Of a DNA stretch of 64,000 bases, positions 49,796 through 58,998 are shown in pieces. How positions within the stretch are numbered: the stretch's first letter is position 1; each line of letters starts with the position of its first letter. The stretch covers positions 62,001 through 126,000 of the forward strand of contig NZ_WBIR01000005.1 in NCBI RefSeq assembly GCF_009749395.1. Reading direction: 5' to 3'. Both the position numbers and the translations under genes were made by a program. A model generated the notes under the pieces. The model was not told where the DNA came from. It searched no databases and saw only the letters and a program-made list of their open reading frames with translations. Source of the stretch: Agromyces salentinus. Lineage in GTDB: Bacteria; Actinomycetota; Actinomycetes; Actinomycetales; Microbacteriaceae.

Positions 49796-51283
49796 TCAGT
49801 GCACGGCGATGGTCCTCGGCGCCTCGGCGCCCTCACCGTCGACGCCGTCTCCGGCACCGGCATCCGCTCCATAGGTCATCTCGCGCAGGCGCGCCCCGCG
49901 CACCATGCCGATGGCGATGGCGGATGCCACGACCATCCCGACCGCGGCCGCGAGGAACGTCGCGCCGTAGCCGTCGGTGAACGCCGCGGCCATCGGCTCG
50001 CCCGCGGCCTCGCTCGCGCTGAAGGCCGCGACGTACACGGCCGTGAAGACGGAGACGCCGATCGAGCCGCCGATCTGCATCGCCGAGTTCGCCGTCGCGG
50101 AGGCCGCGCCCGCGTCGTGCGCGGCGACGCCCAGGAGGGCCAGGTTCTGCAGCGGGACGAAGACCGCGGCCATGCCGAAGCCCATGACGACGAGTCCGGG
50201 CAGGACCTGCACCGCGTAGTCGCCGTCGGCCGTGATGGTGCTCAGCCAGACGAGCCCGGCCGCGACCACGAGCGGTCCCACGATCATGAGGTACCTGGGT
50301 CCGAAGCGCGCGAGCAGGCGGGTGACGACCGGCGCGGCGATCATGATCGCGATCGGCAGCGGCAGGCTCGCGAGGCCGGCGCTGAGCGGCGACATCCCGA
50401 GCACGATCTGGAGGTGGAAGGTGAGGTACAGCGTCGCGCCGATCATGACGCTGCCGGCCACCGCCTGGATGAGGAAGGCGCCGCCGCGGATGCGGTCGGC
50501 GACCACGCGGATGGGCAGCAGCGGCTGCGCGACCCTCGTCTCGATCCAGACGAACAGGGCGAGGAGCACGACGCCGGCGGCGAGGAATCCGATGGTCGAC
50601 AGCCGACCCCACCCGCCCTCGGCGAGGCTGAAGCCGTAGACGAGCGAGCCGAGGCCGAGCGTGACGGTGACGGCGCCGACGAGGTCGTAGCGGTTCTCGC
50701 CCTCGGCCCGGCTCTCGGCCAGGAAGAACAGCCCGCCGATGAACCCGATCACGACGAACACGAGGTTCACGAGCAGGCACCAGCGCCAGTCGGCGAACTC
50801 GGTGAGCAGGCCGCCGAGCACGAGCCCGACCGCGGCGCCCGCGCCCGCGATGGTGCCGAAGACGGCGAACGCGACGTTTCGGTCGCGTCCCGAGGCGAAG
50901 GTCACCGTGAGCAGCGCGAGCGCGGCGGGGGCGAGCAGTGCCGCGAACGCACCCTGCAGCCCCCTCGCGACGATGAGCTCGGCGCCCGACTGCGCGAGCC
51001 CGCCATAGAGCGATGCCGCGCCGAAGCCGACCATGCCCACGAGCAGGGTGCGCTTGCGGCCCCAGTAGTCGGCGACGCGGCCGCCGAGCAGGAGCAGCGC
51101 GCCGAAGGCGAGGGAATACGCCGTCACGACCCACTGGCGCAGGCCGTCGGAGAGGCCGAGCTCGGCCTGCGCCTCCGGGAGGGCGATGTTGACGATGGTG
51201 CCGTCGAGCACGACCATGAGCTGGGTCAGCGAGAGCACGATGAGCCCCAGCCAACGGTTGGGGATGCGGGCGCGTGAGGACAT
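49796..51283 (-). CDS. DHA2-family (14-span) drug-proton antiporter 2
   Basis: 495 residues with fourteen spans. First-span signature MVVLDGTIVNIALPEA, motif A RVADYWGRKR, motif C GLVLGGLL. The ATG at 51283 follows ggagg by 8 to 9 bases, but that site is paired inside a perfect 9-bp hairpin. A perfect 17-bp palindrome (51360-51376) lies further upstream, so the gene seems to have both transcriptional and translational control. It is tandem to the other DHA2 gene. Confidence 0.9.
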   Translation of the reverse strand: MSSRARIPNRWLGLIVLSLTQLMVVLDGTIVNIALPEAQAELGLSDGLRQWVVTAYSLAFGALLLLGGRVADYWGRKRTLLVGMVGFGAASLYGGLAQSGAELIVARGLQGAFAALLAPAALALLTVTFASGRDRNVAFAVFGTIAGAGAAVGLVLGGLLTEFADWRWCLLVNLVFVVIGFIGGLFFLAESRAEGENRYDLVGAVTVTLGLGSLVYGFSLAEGGWGRLSTIGFLAAGVVLLALFVWIETRVAQPLLPIRVVADRIRGGAFLIQAVAGSVMIGATLYLTFHLQIVLGMSPLSAGLASLPLPIAIMIAAPVVTRLLARFGPRYLMIVGPLVVAAGLVWLSTITADGDYAVQVLPGLVVMGFGMAAVFVPLQNLALLGVAAHDAGAASATANSAMQIGGSIGVSVFTAVYVAAFSASEAAGEPMAAAFTDGYGATFLAAAVGMVVASAIAIGMVRGARLREMTYGADAGAGDGVDGEGAEAPRTIAVH

Positions 51284-51288
51284 GGAAA

Positions 51289-51321
51289 AACCTCCGGTGT
51301 CTTGTGAGAGTGCCGGAGGTT
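51289..51321 (-). promoter_or_regulatory. Hairpin that hides the ribosome site of MFS 2
   Basis: On the minus strand aacctccgg pairs with ccggaggtt, 9 bp, with a 15-base loop. The second arm holds the Shine-Dalgarno ggagg of the ATG at 51283. Confidence 0.7.
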
Positions 51322-51359
51322 TCAAGCCTCGGACCACGCGCGAATCGCGGCGTGACCAC

Positions 51360-51376
51360 TCTGGCCGGGGGCCAGA
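51360..51376. promoter_or_regulatory. Operator-like palindrome upstream of MFS 2
   Basis: tctggcc-ggg-ggccaga is a perfect 7-3-7 palindrome. TACACT on the minus strand about 20 bases further upstream could be the -10, so a repressor bound here would block early elongation. Confidence 0.55.
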
Positions 51377-51561
51377 CAGGTCTTCCAGTGTAACGGATGC
51401 CCCACGTCGTTCGGGATTCGCGGCATCGATGCAGCCGGCGGACGCGCCCGTCGCCCGGGGCCGCGCGCCGCGCGACGCGGCAACAGTCCGGCGCGGGGGA
51501 CGACGAAGCGCGCGGCATCCGGGGTCGGATGCCGCGCGCTCGCGTGGTGCGGAGGGCGGGC

Positions 51562-52005
51562 CTATTCGGCTTCGCACACCTCGGTGACCGTGACCGCGGC
51601 GGCCTGGATGTCGCCGGAGGCGGTGGCCTGGGCGTCGGGGTCGATGGTCGACTCCTCGCCCTCCCCGGGGGCCGCGGTCGGCAGGGTGGCCGCGTACTCC
51701 TCGGCCGCCGTGATCTTCTCCTGCAGGCCGTCGATGGCCGTCACGAGGTCCTCGTCGTCGGCGTTCTCGTCCGCGACCTCGTCGAGTCGCTGCGAGTAGC
51801 CCTCGAGCTTCTCCGTGAGCGTCGGCTGGTCGACCGACGTGGCGATGGCGTTCTGCGCGCCGTTCGAGATGTCGCGAACGGCGACCCGGACGACCTCGCA
51901 GTTGTCGTCACCGGATGCGGTGTCGGAGCCGTTGCTCGAGGCGCAGCCGGTGAACAGCAGTGCGCCGGCGAAGAGCAGGGCCGTGGTCTTCATGATCTTC
52001 TGCAT
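51562..52005 (-). CDS. Small secreted lipoprotein of unknown function
   Basis: 147 residues. The signal MKTTALLFAGALLFTGCASS has lipobox LFTGC, so the mature protein is anchored outside. The rest is mostly helical and acidic, with ENADDEDLVTAIDGLQEK. Nothing catalytic is seen. A ggggatc site precedes the ATG at 52005. It follows tRNA-Ser(GCU) in the same direction and may be read from it. Confidence 0.75.
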   Translation of the reverse strand: MQKIMKTTALLFAGALLFTGCASSNGSDTASGDDNCEVVRVAVRDISNGAQNAIATSVDQPTLTEKLEGYSQRLDEVADENADDEDLVTAIDGLQEKITAAEEYAATLPTAAPGEGEESTIDPDAQATASGDIQAAAVTVTEVCEAE

Positions 52006-52107
52006 GGTGGCAGATCCCCCAATATCGATTTGTGACTCGAAGAGTCTAGCCACGATGGGAGGCGGCCCGAAGCATCAGCCGGATTTCTCGACGGCTGGGG
52101 AACAGAG

Positions 52108-52196
52108 CGGAGACGAGGGGATTTGAACCCCTGGTCCCCTTACGGGGACTCCACCTTAGCAGGGTGGTGCACTCGGCCGGACTATGCGACGTCTCC
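52108..52196 (-). tRNA. tRNA-Ser (anticodon GCU)
   Basis: 89 bases with a long variable arm (tccccgtaagggga). Acceptor GGAGACG pairs with CGTCTCC, discriminator G. The anticodon loop CTGCTAA gives GCU. CCA is not encoded. Confidence 0.96.
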
Positions 52197-52342
52197 TCGC
52201 AGCGGCGCTTGCGCGCATGCGACTGCCATCATAACCCGCGGATGCCGCGAAACACGATTCGGCCGGAGCGCGAGCCGAGCACGCCGAGATGGAGCGGGTC
52301 CGGCACCGTTCGGAGGCGGCATCCGACCGGTGGGAACGCGCG

Positions 52343-53692
52343 CTACTGGTCCTCGAGGGTGCGGCCGGCGGAGCAGCGGGTGTCGGCCGCGGTCTGGCCG
52401 GTCACGTCGCTCGGGAGCGCCTCAGCGGTGGGAGCCGGCGCCTCGGCGGGCGGCGCCTCCTCGGCAGGCGCCTCCTCGGCAGGGGCCTCCTCGGCGGGCG
52501 CCTCCTCGACCGGAGCCTCCTCGACCGGGGCTGCCGCCTCGGCATTCGGATCCGCCGGGATCGCCGACGGGTCGGTCGCAGACGCGAACGACGCCTCGGT
52601 GGCGGTCGGATCGAACACCACGGGGATGTCCTGCTGCAGCGCCTGGTTCACGACGTCGGCCGAGTACGCGGGCTCGACACCGCCCTCGACGGCCGAGGTC
52701 GGGTACTGGATGAACGCGATCTTCGAGAGGTCGACGTCCTTCATCGCGACCGCGATCGAGACCATCGTCGTCGGGTTCACGAGCGTGTCGGACAGCTGCA
52801 TGTTGGCCAGCGCCGCCTTCGCGATGCCGAACAGGGCGGCCGGGTCGGAGAGCGTCCCGCCCTCCTGCAGCTTGCGGGTGAGGGCCGAGAGGAAGACCTG
52901 CTGGTTCGAGATGCGACCCAGGTCGGAGCCGTCGCCGACGCCGTGGCGCGTGCGGAGGAACTGCAGGGCCTGCATGCCCGACAGCTCGGCCGTGCCGGCC
53001 GGCAGGTAGAGGTCGGTGTGCTCGTCCTCGATCGGCTCGGCGATGCAGACGTTCACGCCGCCCACGGCCTCGGAGAGGCCGGCGACGCCGAGGAACTGCA
53101 CGACCCCGGCGAAGGGGATCGTCACGCCCGTGAGCTGCTCGACGGTCTTCACGACGCAGGCCATGCCGCCGTACTCGAGCACGGAGTTGATCTTCACGCC
53201 GTACTGCTCGTAGAGCGGATCGCCGGCGGGGTCCTCGGGGTCGGTGCACGCGGGAACGTCGACGAACATGTCGCGCGGGAAGCTGATGACCTCGACGTGC
53301 GAGTGGTCCTCGGAGATGTGCAGGAGCATCGTGACGTCGTTGAGGACGGCGGTCTCCTCGTTCGGATCGCCGAACGCGTCGCCCTGGCCCTCGCGGCTGT
53401 CGCTGCCGATCACCAGCAGGTTCACGCCACCTGGCATCGCACCGATGTCGGGCACGCCCTCGAGCACGCTCGCGTTGCCCAGCGAGACGGTGGGCTTCGC
53501 GGTGTTCGCCAGGTCCCAGGCGGCGTAGGCCGCCACGGCCGAGCCGGAGACGAGCGCGACGGCGACGACGGAGGCCGTGATCTTCGCGATCGAGCGCCAC
53601 ACGCTGTGTCGCTTGAGCCGCCCGTGACGCGCGATGGCGGGGTTCTTCGCGGCGGTTCGGGAACTGAACTGGCGTTCGTCGGTCACGGTCAC
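52343..53692 (-). CDS. LCP (LytR-CpsA-Psr) family cell-wall phosphotransferase 1
   Basis: 449 residues. One N-terminal span (about 40-62), then the LCP domain with LLVIGSDSR, HVEVISFPRDM, GVKINSVLEYGG and FLRTRHGVGDGSDLGRI in order. The Arg/Asp residues of these motifs bind the polyprenyl pyrophosphate. A low-complexity stretch of repeated EEAPVEEAPAEE units runs from about 395. The end has DVTGQTAADTRCS, shared with the second LCP protein. It attaches glycopolymers to peptidoglycan outside the cell. Confidence 0.93.
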   Translation of the reverse strand: MTVTDERQFSSRTAAKNPAIARHGRLKRHSVWRSIAKITASVVAVALVSGSAVAAYAAWDLANTAKPTVSLGNASVLEGVPDIGAMPGGVNLLVIGSDSREGQGDAFGDPNEETAVLNDVTMLLHISEDHSHVEVISFPRDMFVDVPACTDPEDPAGDPLYEQYGVKINSVLEYGGMACVVKTVEQLTGVTIPFAGVVQFLGVAGLSEAVGGVNVCIAEPIEDEHTDLYLPAGTAELSGMQALQFLRTRHGVGDGSDLGRISNQQVFLSALTRKLQEGGTLSDPAALFGIAKAALANMQLSDTLVNPTTMVSIAVAMKDVDLSKIAFIQYPTSAVEGGVEPAYSADVVNQALQQDIPVVFDPTATEASFASATDPSAIPADPNAEAAAPVEEAPVEEAPAEEAPAEEAPAEEAPPAEAPAPTAEALPSDVTGQTAADTRCSAGRTLEDQ

Positions 53693-53756
53693 CTCTCTCG
53701 GATGGTCGTCGCGGCAGGCGCTGGATTCGGGTCGGCAGGGCGGTCATCGACACGAG

Positions 53757-53841
53757 CGGAGGGCGTGGGATTCGAACCCACGAGACATTTCTGCCCACTG
53801 GTTTTCAAGACCAGCTCCATCGGCCGCTCGGACAGCCCTCC
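53757..53841 (-). tRNA. tRNA-Ser (anticodon UGA)
   Basis: 85 bases with a long variable arm. Acceptor GGAGGGC pairs with GCCCTCC, discriminator G. The anticodon loop CTTGAAA gives UGA. T-loop GGTTCGAATCC. CCA is not encoded. Confidence 0.96.
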
Positions 53842-53998
53842 TCGCCCGCTCGGGGCGATGGAACGTGCTCCGGGGCGGACAGGCCACGATTCTAGCCGAC
53901 TCGCGTCCCGTCAAGACTGGCAGCGATGCCTGTGAACGCCCTGAGGCGGCAACGGCGACCGGCCCATGCCCCGCCCGTCCCCGCGATGCGCGGCGCCG

Positions 53999-55459
53999 TC
54001 ACCCCTCGTTCGCGCTCGAGCAGCGCACCTCCGCGGCGGTCTGGCCCGTGACGTCGGGGGGCAGCGGCGCCGCGGGCTCCGCCGGGGTCGCCGGATCGGC
54101 CGCGGCATCCGTTGCGGCCGGATCCTCCGGCACCGTCGGCTCCGACTCGTCGCCCGGTTCGACGGGCTCCACGGGCGCGATCGTGGGATCGGGGGCCGTC
54201 CCGAACTCCGACTGCGTGGTGGCGTTCGGATCGATCGCGAAGGGCAGGTCGGCCTGGAGCGCCGCGTTCAGGGCGGCCGCGGATTCCGAGGGCTCGACCG
54301 CGGTCGAGTCCTCGGTGTACACGGTCGGATACTGCACGAACGCGATCTTGGACAGGTCGATGTCCTGCACCGCGCGGGCGATGGAGATGAGCGCCGTCGG
54401 GTTCTGCAGCCGACTCGAGAGGTTCATGTTCGACAGCGCGGCCTTCGCGATGCCGTAGAGCTTGACGGGGTCGTTCAGCGTGCCCGACGACTGCACGGTG
54501 CGCATGAGCGCCGAGAGGAAGACCTGCTGGTTGGAGATGCGGCCGAGGTCGCTGCCGTCGCCGACGCCGTGCCTCGTGCGGAGGAACTGCAGGGCCGCCA
54601 TGCCGGTGAGCGTGTGCATGCCCGGCTCCAGGTAGATGTCGGTGCGCTCGTCGGCGATGGCCTCGGCGACGCAGACCTCGACCCCTCCGACGGCCTCGGC
54701 GAGCGCTGCGACGCCGTAGAACTCGACGATGCCGCCGACCGGCACCGTGACGCCGGTCAGCTGCTCGACCGTGGAGGCGACGCACCCGAAGCCGCCGTAC
54801 GAGAGGACCGTGTTGATCTTCACCGACGAGAGCGACGAGAGCGGCTCGCCCGCGGGGTCGGCCGGGTCGGGGCACTCGGGTACCGCGACGAGCATGTCCC
54901 TGGGGAAGCTGACGACCTCGACGTGCGAGTGGTCCTGCGAGATGTGCACGAGCATCGTCACGTCGTTCAGGACCGCCGAATCCTCCTCCGGGTCGCCGAA
55001 GGCGCCGTCGGGCGGGCGCTTGTCGCTGCCGACGAGCAGGAAGTTCAGGCCGCCCTCCATCGCGCCGATGTCGGGGACGCCGTCGAGCACGGACTCGTTG
55101 GCCAGCGTGAGGGTCGGCTTCGAGGCCACCGTGGTGACGAGGTCGGCCGCTGCGAAGGCCGCGACGGCGACGCCGCTCACGGCGATGACCGCGACGACCG
55201 CCGCCGCGAGCTTGGCACCCGAGATCCAGCCGCCGTGCCGCGGCATCCGCCCGTGCCTCGGCGGTACGGGCTTGGGAGCGGCGGAAGGGGGCAGGTCGGG
55301 CTCCACCGCCTCGGACGGCTCATCCGCCTCGGCAGGCGCCTCGGTCGGCTCATCCGCCCCGGTGGCCGCCTCGGACGGCTCATCCGCCCCGGCGGGCGCA
55401 GGGCTCTCCATCGACTCGCCCTGATCGCCCGAGTCGGGTCGTTCGCCGTCGTCGTCCAC
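53999..55459 (-). CDS. LCP family cell-wall phosphotransferase 2
   Basis: 486 residues, a paralog of the 52343-53692 product. A 75-residue acidic cytoplasmic part with repeated DEPSEA words comes first, then one span (about 80-105) and the LCP domain: FLLVGSDKR, HVEVVSFPRDML, SVKINTVLSYGGFG, FLRTRHGVGDGSDLGR. The tail ends DVTGQTAAEVRCS. The proteins differ mainly in the N-terminal extension and the low-complexity linker. Both are anchored in the membrane with the domain outside. Confidence 0.93.
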   Translation of the reverse strand: MDDDGERPDSGDQGESMESPAPAGADEPSEAATGADEPTEAPAEADEPSEAVEPDLPPSAAPKPVPPRHGRMPRHGGWISGAKLAAAVVAVIAVSGVAVAAFAAADLVTTVASKPTLTLANESVLDGVPDIGAMEGGLNFLLVGSDKRPPDGAFGDPEEDSAVLNDVTMLVHISQDHSHVEVVSFPRDMLVAVPECPDPADPAGEPLSSLSSVKINTVLSYGGFGCVASTVEQLTGVTVPVGGIVEFYGVAALAEAVGGVEVCVAEAIADERTDIYLEPGMHTLTGMAALQFLRTRHGVGDGSDLGRISNQQVFLSALMRTVQSSGTLNDPVKLYGIAKAALSNMNLSSRLQNPTALISIARAVQDIDLSKIAFVQYPTVYTEDSTAVEPSESAAALNAALQADLPFAIDPNATTQSEFGTAPDPTIAPVEPVEPGDESEPTVPEDPAATDAAADPATPAEPAAPLPPDVTGQTAAEVRCSSANEG

Positions 55460-55522
55460 GCGCCCCTCCCCCGAAAGCCGAGTGTAACTCCGGAAGCCGG
55501 GGTTGCGCCGGAAGCCGCCGAA

Positions 55523-56368
55523 TCAGGGCAGCGAGTCGAGCGTCGCGGCGAGGCCGGCCTCGTCGATCGACGCCGTGACCTCGGTCGCGGCGTCCTTGAC
55601 CTCGTCGGGCGCCTGGCCCATCGCCACGGCGCGGCCCGCCGCCCCGGCCCACGCGAACATCTCGATGTCGTTGCGGCCGTCGCCGACGGCGATGACCCGG
55701 TCGAGTTCGTGCCCCTGCCACCCGCGGACCCGCTCGAGCGCCGTCGCCTTGCTGACGCCGTCGGGCGCGATGTCGAGCCAGGCGGTCCAGCCGATCGCGT
55801 AGCTGACCTGGTGCAGGCCCATGCCCGCCACGATGTCCATGAACTCGTCGGTGCCGTGCTCGGGCGAGACGACCACGACGCGCGTCGCGCTCGGCACGAA
55901 GAGCTCCTCGAACTCGACCTGCCGCGCCGAGTCGAGGTTCCACGTGTCCATGCCGGCCGTGTAGATCCGCTCGCCGTCGGGGAGCTCGACCATGAAGCGT
56001 CCGTCGGGCAGGAAGGTGCGGATGCGCTCGAGCGCCCCCGACGGGTCGAACGTCTCGATGTGATCGCGCACGTAGCTCGTCGCCGCCTGGCCGTCGGGTG
56101 CCCCGTGGTCGCGCTTCATCGTCACCGCGCCGTTGGCGCACACGACGTACTCGGGCCGCAGGTCGAGCGCGTCGAGCACGCTCGCGGTGCCGGCCCACGA
56201 ACGACCGGTCGCGATGGTCACCTCGTGTCCGCGGTCACGGGCGGATGCCACGGCGGAGACCACGACGGGGTCGATGGACTCGTCCTCGTGCATGATCGTG
56301 CCGTCGACGTCGAGCGCGACGAACCACGGGTCGTCGGTGACGTCGGCAGGCGGCATCCGCTCGCTCAT
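55523..56368 (-). CDS. HAD-family (Cof-type) hydrolase
   Basis: 281 residues. Motif I is [13 protein letters not shown], motif [10 protein letters not shown], and the metal motif [12 protein letters not shown]2 cap domain lies between. This is the Cof/SupH class that dephosphorylates sugar or cofactor phosphates; the substrate is unknown. The ATG overlaps the serS stop by 4 bp, so it is translated with serS. Confidence 0.93.
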   Translation of the reverse strand: MSERMPPADVTDDPWFVALDVDGTIMHEDESIDPVVVSAVASARDRGHEVTIATGRSWAGTASVLDALDLRPEYVVCANGAVTMKRDHGAPDGQAATSYVRDHIETFDPSGALERIRTFLPDGRFMVELPDGERIYTAGMDTWNLDSARQVEFEELFVPSATRVVVVSPEHGTDEFMDIVAGMGLHQVSYAIGWTAWLDIAPDGVSKATALERVRGWQGHELDRVIAVGDGRNDIEMFAWAGAAGRAVAMGQAPDEVKDAATEVTASIDEAGLAATLDSLP

Positions 56369-57633
56369 CGCGTGACGGGTTCGAGGACCTCGAGGCCGCC
56401 GAGGTACCCGCGGAGCGCCTCGGGCACCAGCACGGAGCCGTCGGCCCGCTGATGCGTCTCGAGGATCGCGACGATCCAGCGGGTCGTGGCGAGCGTGCCG
56501 TTGAGGGTCGCGACCGGAGCCGTCCGGCCGGACTCGGTGCGGTGGCGGATGTCGAGCCGGCGCGCCTGGTAGGTCGTGCAGTTCGACGTCGAGGTCAGCT
56601 CGCGGTAGGCGCCCTGCGTGGGCACCCAGGCCTCGACGTCGTACTTGCGCGCCGCGCTCGACCCGAGGTCGCCGGCCGCGGTGTCGATCACGCGGTACGA
56701 GAGCCCGAGGTCGCGGAGCATGCCCTCCTGCCAGGCGAGCAGCCGCTCGTGCTCGGCCTCGGCGTCGGCCGGGTCGATGTAGCTGAACATCTCGAGCTTG
56801 TTGAACTGGTGGACGCGGATGATGCCGCGGGTGTCCTTGCCGCCCGAGCCCGCCTCACGGCGGTAGCAGGTGGACCACCCGGCGTAGCGGATGGGGCCGT
56901 TCGACACGTCGATGATCTCGTCGGCGTGGTACCCGGCGAGGGCGACCTCGCTCGTGCCGGTGAGGTAGAGGTCGTCGGCCGGCAGGTGGTAGATCTCGTC
57001 GGCGTGGGCGCCGAGGAACCCGGTGCCCTGCATGATCTCGGGCCGCACCAGGGTGGGCGTGATGAGCGGCGTGAAGCCGGCGGCGAGGGCCCGGTCGAGT
57101 CCCATGTTCATGATCGCGAGTTCGAGGCGCGCGCCGATGCCCTTGAGGTAGTGGAACCGGGCACCCGACACCTTCGCGCCGCGGGCCATGTCGATCGCGT
57201 CGAGGAGCTCCCCGATCTCGAGGTGGTCGCGGGGCTCGAAGTCGAACGTGGGGATCTCGCCGACCTCGCGGAGCAGGACGAAGTCGTCTTCGCCGCCGGC
57301 CGGGACGCCCTCGAGCACGATGTTGCCGATGCGCTGGACCGCCGCGGTGAACGCCTCCTCGGCGATCGCGGCGTCGGCGCTGGCCTGCTTCACGCGCGCA
57401 GCGAGCTCCTGGGCCTGCGCGACGAGGGCCGCCTTCTCCTCCTTCGGAGCCCGGGCGACCTGCTTGCCGAACGCGTTCTGCTCGGCACGCAGCGACTCGA
57501 ACGCCGTGATGGCGTGCCTGCGGGCGGAATCCGCGGCCACGGCGTCGTCGACGAGGGCCGGAGACTCCCCTCGGAGCTCCTGCGAATGCTTGATCAGGTC
57601 GGGGTTCTCGCGAAGCAGCAGGGGGTCGATCAC
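56365..57633 (-). CDS. serS: Seryl-tRNA synthetase
   Basis: 422 residues. The N-terminal 110 form the helical arm that reads the long variable arm of tRNA-Ser ([20 protein letters not shown] and [12 protein letters not shown]). The catalytic part has [31 protein letters not shown], and [17 protein letters not shown]. It charges serine to tRNA-Ser; two such tRNAs lie downstream on the same strand. The GTG start is 7 bases after TAGACT. Confidence 0.96.
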   Translation of the reverse strand: MIDPLLLRENPDLIKHSQELRGESPALVDDAVAADSARRHAITAFESLRAEQNAFGKQVARAPKEEKAALVAQAQELAARVKQASADAAIAEEAFTAAVQRIGNIVLEGVPAGGEDDFVLLREVGEIPTFDFEPRDHLEIGELLDAIDMARGAKVSGARFHYLKGIGARLELAIMNMGLDRALAAGFTPLITPTLVRPEIMQGTGFLGAHADEIYHLPADDLYLTGTSEVALAGYHADEIIDVSNGPIRYAGWSTCYRREAGSGGKDTRGIIRVHQFNKLEMFSYIDPADAEAEHERLLAWQEGMLRDLGLSYRVIDTAAGDLGSSAARKYDVEAWVPTQGAYRELTSTSNCTTYQARRLDIRHRTESGRTAPVATLNGTLATTRWIVAILETHQRADGSVLVPEALRGYLGGLEVLEPVTR

Positions 57634-57640
57634 GCGTGCC

Positions 57641-57646
57641 AGTCTA
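57641..57646 (-). promoter_or_regulatory. Leaderless -10 box of serS
   Basis: TAGACT on the minus strand, 7 bases before the GTG at 57633. Confidence 0.55.
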
Positions 57647-57666
57647 ACTGCGGGCCCTCGATGGCA

Positions 57667-57672
57667 TACCTT
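57667..57672 (+). promoter_or_regulatory. Leaderless -10 box of the lipid kinase gene
   Basis: TACCTT, 7 bases before the GTG at 57680. The two divergent boxes around here share a 46-bp gap. Confidence 0.5.
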
Positions 57673-57679
57673 TGGCTGC

Positions 57680-58696
57680 GTGGCGCGGGGCGAGAAGCAG
57701 CAGACGACGGATGCGGCGCACGCGCGCCCGAAGGTCGCGGTGATCTACAACCCGAGCAAGCAGGGCATCGACGAGCTCCGGGCGACCATCGCGAGGATCG
57801 CCGACCTGCAGGGATTCGCGTCGCCACTGTGGATCGAGACCACCGTCGCGGACCCGGGAAAGGGCATGGCGATCGAGGCCCGTGAGGCGGGCGTCGACCT
57901 CGTGATCGCCGCGGGCGGCGACGGCACCGTGCGATCGGTCGCCGCGGGCCTGCGCGACAGCGGCCTGCCGTTGGGCATCGTGCCGCTCGGGACGGGCAAC
58001 CTCTTCGCCCGCAACCTCGACATCCCCGTGAACGACGTGCCGGATGCCGTCGTGCTCGCCTTCTCGGGCTTCGCCCGCGCCGTCGACGTCCTGGCGATCG
58101 ACGTGACCCGGCCCGACGGTGACACCGAGAACCACACGTCGCTCGTGATGTCGGGCATCGGCATCGACGCGGCGATGATCTCGAGCACGAACCCCGAGCT
58201 GAAGAAGCGCGTCGGCTGGCTCGCCTACGTCGACGCCGGCCTGCGCGCCCTGCCCGCCTCCAAGCCGTACCGGGCGGTCTACCGCACGGATGCGGGCAAG
58301 CTGCACCACTCGAGGGTCTCGACCATCCTCGTCGCGAACCTCGGGTACCTGCCCGGCAACATCGAGCTCATCCCCGGCGCCGAACTCGACGACGGCCGTC
58401 TCGACGTCGCCGTGCTCCAGCCTCGCAACTGGATCGGCTGGCTGTTCATCTGGCGCAAGGTTGCCTGGGAGAACCGGGTGCTGAGCAAGAGCGACCTCGG
58501 CCGCCAGATCATCGACCTGACGGGCGGCAAGCGACGTCGCGAGATCGTCTACTCGCGCGGGCGCTCGGTCGAGATCGAGATCGTCGAGGGTGCCGAGGAG
58601 TTCGAGATCGACGGCGACGAGTTCGGCACCGTCGTCTCGGCGAGGTTCACCGTCGACCCTGCCGCACTCATCGTGCGCGTGCCCTCGCTCGACTGA
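57680..58696 (+). CDS. Diacylglycerol/sphingosine-kinase family lipid kinase
   Basis: 338 residues. The nucleotide loop [16 protein letters not shown] has the GGDGT motif, followed by [15 protein letters not shown]. The C-terminal beta domain ends with [11 protein letters not shown]. The family phosphorylates diacylglycerol or related lipids; in actinobacteria the lipid is often not proved. The GTG start is placed for a leaderless transcript. Its last 148 bases overlap the opposite-strand gene at 58549-58998. Confidence 0.92.
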   Translation: MARGEKQQTTDAAHARPKVAVIYNPSKQGIDELRATIARIADLQGFASPLWIETTVADPGKGMAIEAREAGVDLVIAAGGDGTVRSVAAGLRDSGLPLGIVPLGTGNLFARNLDIPVNDVPDAVVLAFSGFARAVDVLAIDVTRPDGDTENHTSLVMSGIGIDAAMISSTNPELKKRVGWLAYVDAGLRALPASKPYRAVYRTDAGKLHHSRVSTILVANLGYLPGNIELIPGAELDDGRLDVAVLQPRNWIGWLFIWRKVAWENRVLSKSDLGRQIIDLTGGKRRREIVYSRGRSVEIEIVEGAEEFEIDGDEFGTVVSARFTVDPAALIVRVPSLD

Positions 58697-58998
58697 CCCG
58701 CCCGGCCGGCAGGGCCGCGTCCGCCCCGTGGCCAGAAGCACCAGACGAACACAAGCGCCAAGGCGGAGGTCGCGGCCAGCACGCCGAGCGCGTTGATGGC
58801 CTGGTTCATGGCGTCCAGGGTCATCCACTGCACGTTCAGAGCATTCATCTCCTCGGCCGTCGTACCCTGGCTCGAGCTCAGGGCGTCGTAGCCGTCGGCG
58901 ACGATCCGTGCGAGTCCCTGCACGGCGAGGATCGAGGCGACGAGCACGACGCCCAGCCCGATCACCGCCGGGTTGCGAAGTGGCTTCGGGCGAGGCAT
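58549..58998 (-). CDS. Two-span membrane protein overlapping the lipid kinase gene
   Basis: 149 residues. Two spans: PAVIGLGVVLVASILAVQGL (about 11-30) and LGVLAATSALALVFVWCFWP (about 71-90). The last 50 residues are Ser/Thr-rich, lie antisense to the kinase C-terminus and look non-conserved. The ATG overlaps the stop of the upstream gene (TGATG). If the tail is not real, an early stop was lost. No family is recognised. Confidence 0.6.
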   Translation of the reverse strand: MPRPKPLRNPAVIGLGVVLVASILAVQGLARIVADGYDALSSSQGTTAEEMNALNVQWMTLDAMNQAINALGVLAATSALALVFVWCFWPRGGRGPAGRAGQSSEGTRTMSAAGSTVNLAETTVPNSSPSISNSSAPSTISISTERPRE

